This document shows, piece after piece, positions 58,384 to 64,000 of a stretch of DNA of 64,000 nucleotides. The stretch is from Leucaena leucocephala (taxonomy: Eukaryota; Streptophyta; Magnoliopsida; Fabales; Fabaceae). Position numbers and translations under genes: made by a program. The notes under the pieces are model-generated. The model ran no database searches. It saw only the letters and a list, made by a program, of their open reading frames with translations, and had not been told where the DNA came from. The DNA is taken from positions 18,057,406 to 18,121,405 of the forward strand of contig CM073524.1 in the NCBI GenBank assembly GCA_037074615.1, in the 5' to 3' direction. Each line of letters begins with the position of its first letter. Positions within the stretch are counted from its first letter, which is position 1.

Positions 58384-61300
58384 TGTAACATCCCTAATTT
58401 CTGTACGAAGTTGTATGTACAGATTGAATAAAATATATGAGATATTTAGGAAAAGATGTGGTCATATTTATGTAAAGAAAAGGATTAATTGGAAGAGGAA
58501 GAAAGTCTAAGGGCCAAAGTGTAAAATTACGAAAATGCCACTGTGATGCCCTAGAAGTAAATGGAGGGCATTTTGGTCATTTCACACAAAGGATAGATAT
58601 TAGAGGAAATTTGATAGTAAATTATTATAATTAATATGAAATTTTATGGAGTTGACAGAAGTCAAAAAGGAGTCCTGTAGAATTAATTATGAAATTTACG
58701 GTGAAAAAAGACACAGATAAAGGGTTAAAGGAAACATATGTAATTTTTAACAGGACTTCTGGGTCTCAGAAAATTATGAAACTTTGTAGAGAATTCATTT
58801 TAAATTAGAATGAAGTTCTAAAAATGTTAGAACAATTAAAAGAGGTGTTTAGCATTTATGCTAAGATTAGGGTAATTTACGGATATCGGTATGAGGAAAG
58901 TACATTGGGATTTGTGCCAATTAGCTATTGGCCCTAAAAGAGGCCCAATATTTTGTCCTAGGCCAGCCCAATAAGGCCCAAAAGTTATCTTGGAGCCCAA
59001 GCCCAATAATGAATAATTTATGGATTTTTGAAAAGAAAGAAAGAAAAAAAAGAGAATAAAGTAAGAATTAGGGTTGGCACATGGGGGGACCCACAAGGAC
59101 TTCAAAATGGCTCCAAAAAGGGGGATTAGGTGTACCAAGTAGGCCATGCTAGTGATATCATGGTGGTAAGGTCATGAGTATGAAGAGAAAAGATATTTCA
59201 AGATCAAACATTTAACTATTAGATCAAATAGTTCCCAATGTAATCTTGGCCTTCAAATGGCCCATGACATTTGCTATAAATATCCCCTCATTTGTAAGCC
59301 AAAACCATGAGCAAGAAAGGGGAAGGAAGCTCTTGGAAAATATTTCTCAAGCAAGGAAGAAGCAAGGATCTTGAAGAAGCTTGTAAGGTAAGTTGCTCCC
59401 TTACTTCTAGGCTTTGTTCTTATGGTTTGTACTTGAGTTTAAGTGATTTTTGAGGCTTAAATATTGGGGAGATGCTGCTGGAATTTTTGTGTATATGTGA
59501 AAGGAATATGAGTTTTAAGTCATAGATAGTCAAGACAAGCTAGTTACATGCTTGGTTGTGAAGTAAGTTGATGTTCTTGACTTTACCATTTCGGTGCACT
59601 GTTCTTACACTGTTCATGATAGAAGGAAATGGAATTTCAATGATTTAATGCTTCCATTGAGTTTATATGATGATTTTGTGTAGGATTGGAAAGGTTTTAA
59701 ACCTTGGAAACCATTGGAATTAAAGGTTATAATGTTAAAAATTCCTTTCGGTACTGTTCACTGGCGAGAATAGTTATTTGAATTTCATAATTTTGATGCT
59801 TCCAATGGTCTTAAAATGAGATTTTGTGTGGGGAAAAAGTGGAGGAACAAGTATGGGAAGCATTGGAATCAAAATGAGAATTTTTGGAAGATTTATGTAT
59901 GCTTTTCCAAATCTGTACAGAACAGTGTATTCTTGCTGGAATTTGGTTATTTTGAGTTCATAAATGGATTCAAAAGGTGAAATTGTGTAGGGTAAGGTCA
60001 AGACATCAATTGGTTCAAAGGCCAAGTTAATTGGCAAAGATTAAAGAAAGTTATGTTAGTTAAAGCAAGTTAAAGGTTCAAGAGAGGTAGTCTTGAGTAG
60101 TGTTTGAGTTCATGGTCCTAATCGATTATGTAATGAATATGAATGTGTTTAGGACCTTGAAACCTCTAAGAAGGTGTTGGGGAATGATGGACCAAAAAGC
60201 TTCATGATTGGAAAGCTTTGGAAGCAAGTGCAAGCGTAAGAAAGAAAGCTTAAATCCAAGGTAGTGGACTTACCCTAAACTTGTATGTATGTAATGTATG
60301 CTTGATTGTGCTATGGCTTGGTTGAATTGTGTGTATATAGTAGATGATTGAAGCTCTGTTATGTTATGATTACTTTGTCCAATTGTATTTCATATGATAC
60401 ATGGAAGCATGCTCATCATACTATGATAACACTTTCACAAGCAAGCACAAGTCTTTACATTAATACATGCATTGTTTGGTATTGTTTCCTACTGAGCCAT
60501 AACCATGATCTAGGTGGTGGAACATCACAAGGAAGGAGGTAATTATGGATGTATGAATGGTGTATGACTTGGAAAGCATGCCTTTAATTTATGTGATGAT
60601 ATATTGGTATGTATATTGTATGCATGCACTCGATCCGATGAGAGTCAGTCTACTTCCAGTGACAGTTTGAGCATCTTATCCAGTGATTTTTTATGTGAAA
60701 TTTGGTAGGAACATAGATAAGATCCATATATTTAATTTGACACCAAGAACGCCTCATTTGGTTAAGAACTTGAATTGTTATGATTTTTCAAAGTTGGGAG
60801 TTAAAATCTGGAATAAGATAATACGACTACTCAGAGGCAGTGAGGTTCATGCGCTAATTTCATATAGTAAATGAATGATTTTTTTGAATGAAATTTTATG
60901 AGATTAAAGTACACATTCCGAGATTTAAATCCATAGGTAATTGGACTCAATTGGATAAGTATACAAGGAGAAATGAATTTTTGAAAATGGGGCAAAGAAA
61001 CTGGAACTTCCAGATTTACCAAATGAAAAGTAAAATTCAACGAATAAACTGATTTGATCTGGACAAGGAAACCTCATTTTGATATTTTTCTATCAAATTT
61101 GAATAAAAGATATTTCATTAGAAATTGGAATCACCTCAAGACAATTTTTTTAGATTTGATTATGAATTTTCAAAGTTCATGCTATAATCTGGAATTACTC
61201 AGTGAATAGTGAGAGTGAACAGTACCCGTAAGCCCAACTCTTGGAAATTAATGTTTTTAAGTTTAAGAGGTATTCCAATGATCTAAGATAATTCCAATTG

Positions 61301-61611
61301 AGTATATGTAAGGTTAAGGTTAAGGTCAAGATTTAAGGTTAAGATTTAAAGATGTGTACTAGAAAAGTGCCGTTGTGCTGGTAGACTATATAAAGTACTG
61401 TGTACGTAGGTGCTGTCTAAGGAGGCTGTAAGTGAGTGGACCTAGCAGGTTCATCCAGTCTTTCCTGGTACTTACGTAGAATGGTAGTTCTCATGGGGAA
61501 TTACCAAATCAGTACAGTTATTTTCTGCCAGGATTCTCGGCAGGAGAGAATTAATGAAGTTAAGATTGCTTCCGTAAGTGTGCTCTGAAGAGTCTAAAGA
61601 AGGATGTTTCA
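58384..61611 (+). mobile_element. Solo mosaic chromovirus-like LTR, TSD ATACG/ATGCG
   Basis: Runs from TGTAACATCC to GGATGTTTCA (3228 bp). The flanks are ATACG (58379-58383) and ATGCG (61612-61616), one transition apart. The undisturbed relative near 44047 reads ATGCGACT on the minus strand. It starts like the LTR pieces at 45-630 and 12804 but ends, from about 61350, like 21182-23954. TATA box at 59275. Confidence 0.8.
59275..59282 (+). promoter_or_regulatory. LTR TATA box
   Basis: TATAAATA followed by TCCCCTCATTT in the solo LTR at 58384-61611. Confidence 0.6.
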
Positions 61612-61860
61612 ATGCGACTCAAGGATCAAGAGAAAGGCCAATAAGGAACCATAGTCCGGTCAATAATAGACTAGGACTTATGGATAGATAGAAGAACTTA
61701 AGAGATAGTAAAGAGGTAGCCACAGTTTAAAAGATAAAGTGACTCCCCTATTCCCTATATAAGATATAGTAATGAAGGGTTGAGTCTATACCCTGGTAAG
61801 AGGGTAGCATGGCAGCCTAAGTGAGCTAGACAGGTGTTCTTGTCAGATCCTGGTCATGTG

Positions 61861-61955
61861 ATCGATAATCTGACAGATAATCTGATCAGATAATTTGACA
61901 GATAATGCGATAGATAATATGATCAGATGATGATCTGACAAATAATGTGATAAAG
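61861..61955. repeat. Short GATAAT-type tandem repeat
   Basis: Irregular repeats of about 10-22 bases built from CTGACAGATAAT and TGATCAGATAAT, including TGATCA palindromes, within the internal region of the non-autonomous element. Confidence 0.7.
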
Positions 61956-62036
61956 GAAATAATGTGCAATGGATGGTTGAGCAAATTATGATGATATGGC
62001 TTATGTTGCCATAAGTTATGATGAATACTCCCTTTT

Positions 62037-64000
62037 TGAAACATCCTTCCTTAGACTCCTCAGAGTACACATGCGGAAGCAATATTAGCTCGATTATATC
62101 TTAACTTAATCCCAGAAATTAAAATTTTACTCTTAAGTTCCTTATTCTGAACCTTTAATTTGAGAACTGATTTATCTCATTCTACACATCCAAACAAGGC
62201 TTATTACCTATCCACGGAATGCCCCAGAAGTGTACAACTGGCTCACCAAATTTCGTGGCCAAACTCCTTCGTTTACTAGGTCAAACTGAGGTCAAAACAC
62301 TGCTACCTCAGGACCTGCGAATTTCTCTTTTAATTCGTCATCCACAAATTGAACATGCCAAACAATGTTTATTATTGAATAACAAAATGACATACAACAG
62401 GGCATACACAAAATTTCTCATATTTCTATTACATTTTTTCCTGCCCGAACTTCGGCAGTATAACCGCTAGGCTTCATCTGTACAAAGAACTGAACCGTAC
62501 TGATTCGGTAATTCCCTCATGAGAACTACCATTCTACGTAAGTACCTAGGAAAGACTGGATGAACTGGCTAGGTCCACTCACTTCTAGCCTCCTTAGACT
62601 GCACATACGTACACAGTACTTATCATATCCTGATGTTCAGTCTTAACTTCGGCAGCATAACGGCGTCTCCTAGCATTCTCAAAATTTACTTCAACATAAC
62701 CTCCCTGTAATGGGTTATATGTGGGGATGAGATTCGAGGGAATCTCAGTAGTAACAATCATAACAATATATGTAATGCAGTGTGACAGTGCTTGCTTGTG
62801 ATTGTGTACAGATAAGTATGCTGCATGCTTCCATACTCAATAACATATGATCATAGCATTGCAGTAGAGCTTCAGACATAACATATAAGACAACAATCTA
62901 ACCAAACAATAGCACATCAAATCACAAAGCCATTACATAAAAGCTAGGATTAGTTACTACCTCAAAAGCTTAGCATAACTCTACTATCTCTATACTGCTT
63001 CCAGCTCCGCCAGAACTTCATTTCTTTCTTTCTTTCTCCTTCTCTCTCTTCTTTCTCTCTCTTCTTTCTCTCTCTTTCTCTTGCCAAAATCATGGGATGC
63101 ATGAAATGGGAGGAGGAGGGGGTATTTATAGTTTCCCTCAATGGCATTCCTGTAATTTTGAAGCCATCTGAACATGTGGTCCTGGTTTTTCCTGGAATTT
63201 CCTATTTTTTTTTATTCCTTTTTACTGCATCACCCAGGACACCTCACCGGGACACCTCAGCGGACACCTTAGAAGCACATTTCTCACATGTCTAAAACCC
63301 GGGACACCTCATCAGCTGACTCAGCCTGCTGACTCACCGATCCAGAGTCTTGCACCGTAATACATGTCCTTAACTTTTCTTTCGCCTCTAAGATGACGCC
63401 ATGTGGCATCTGGAAGGGACCTTTCACGCCTTCCAATGCTATCCAGATAAGTCCCAGACTTTATCTGATCACCACCTCGGTTATCGTGCCAACCGAGTAA
63501 CTATACTTTACTGAAAAGTCATTAAATCATTATTTTAATGTCACTTTTCCCCCTGAATCACTGGGCCTGCGTTTTTGGGCCTGGAAATATCATCTTGGGT
63601 CTCTGATCCATCCCAAGTACTCTGATGGCACGATTCCCAAGAAGCACCCCTTGGCAAATTACCAAAATGCCCTTAGTCTCTCTTTCTTTACTTTATTAGG
63701 TCTAGGGGCATTATTATCTTTTCCCATCTTACCAGAGTATTCTTTGACCCTGGTCAACTATCCAGATAACTTCCCTAGACTGTCTAACCTTAGGCAAATG
63801 ACCAAAATACCCTTTACTCATTCTTCAGCTGTTCTATAACATAGGGGCATTTTCGTCATTTCGCACCTTTTTCCCGGACACCGGCCCCTTTTACCACTGG
63901 ACTGATCTAATGGGCCTGGGCCTTCCCTGGTGTCATTAAAGGCTTTAGAAACACTATACGGCCCCCTGGCCACAGTCCGATCATCTCTATCGGGACTGCT
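62037..64000 (-). repeat. Reversed chromovirus-like LTR, cut by the window end
   Basis: Starts TGAAACATCC on the plus strand and is the reverse complement of about 21976-23954. Reversed TATA box at 63123, hairpin at 62728-62747. The remaining U3 lies beyond the window, so solo or full-length status is unknown. ORFs 62219-62470 and 63092-63295 are LTR sequence. Confidence 0.85.
63123..63130 (-). promoter_or_regulatory. LTR TATA box
   Basis: Reversed TATAAATA with adjoining C-run in the LTR at 62037-64000. Confidence 0.65.

Larger units (their letters stand above)
54450..62036 (+). mobile_element. Internal region of a non-autonomous chromovirus, split by two solo LTRs
   Basis: The pieces 54450-54777, 57813-58383 and 61612-62036 share a common order with the internal region of the element at 41227-46854: PBS, AGGTTCTGGCATAGACCAGA, a GTCGCGAC cluster, GTAGATCTACATT and GAGATCCATRCG. 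Beyond that the two diverge. No gene is readable. No 3' LTR in the same orientation is found in the window. Confidence 0.75.

Overview
This is a piece of a flowering-plant nuclear genome (probably a dicot heterochromatic or pericentromeric region) built almost entirely of nested, decayed transposable elements. The evidence is plant-specific: long chromovirus-type LTRs with an initiator-Met primer site, an Athila-like Ty3 element with a tRNA-Asp-type primer site, a Ty1/copia element and a CACTA DNA transposon. I found no intact host gene, tRNA, rRNA or CRISPR array. The species cannot be named from the sequence. Element boundaries and target-site duplications (TSDs) were found by reading and comparing repeats by eye, not by alignment software.

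Layout. 1-4273: pieces of chromovirus-like LTRs in both orientations. 4274-32171: one Athila-like Ty3 retrotransposon (plus strand) with a truncated 5' LTR, PBS, broken gag-pol, PPT and 3' LTR. Four solo chromovirus-like LTRs have landed in it (5238-8593, 12804-15170, 17098-25852 reversed, 27005-29965), each with a 5-bp TSD. The third holds a CACTA transposon (17937-24011, TSD TGC), which itself holds a Ty1/copia solo LTR (18702-20618) and another chromovirus-like solo LTR (21182-23954). The nest is four levels deep. 32172-36720: LTR scraps, then a reversed, broken Ty1/copia element. 37194-40283: another solo LTR. 41227-46854: the only complete two-LTR element, a reversed non-autonomous chromovirus derivative, inserted into an older unclassified LTR-like sequence. 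47529-54449: a chromovirus 5' LTR, PBS, leader ORF and gag fused to a second LTR that has its own PBS. 54450-62036: internal region of the same non-autonomous family, split by two solo LTRs. 62037-64000: a reversed LTR running off the window.

The gene pieces are retrotransposon gag, protease, reverse transcriptase, RNase H and integrase. All carry stops, frameshifts, deletions or lost catalytic residues, so nothing here should be able to move on its own. The most unusual signal is a dispersed palindromic motif, GTCGCGAC (often GGTCGCGACC), in irregular clusters inside several unrelated element types: the Athila leader and 3' region, the copia LTR, the LTRs and internal region of the non-autonomous chromovirus, and an unclassified LTR-like sequence. 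Also notable are two hairpins conserved inside the chromovirus LTRs, an extra ORF ahead of a chromovirus gag, mosaic LTRs formed before integration, and eight TSD-flanked chromovirus-like solo LTRs against one two-LTR element.
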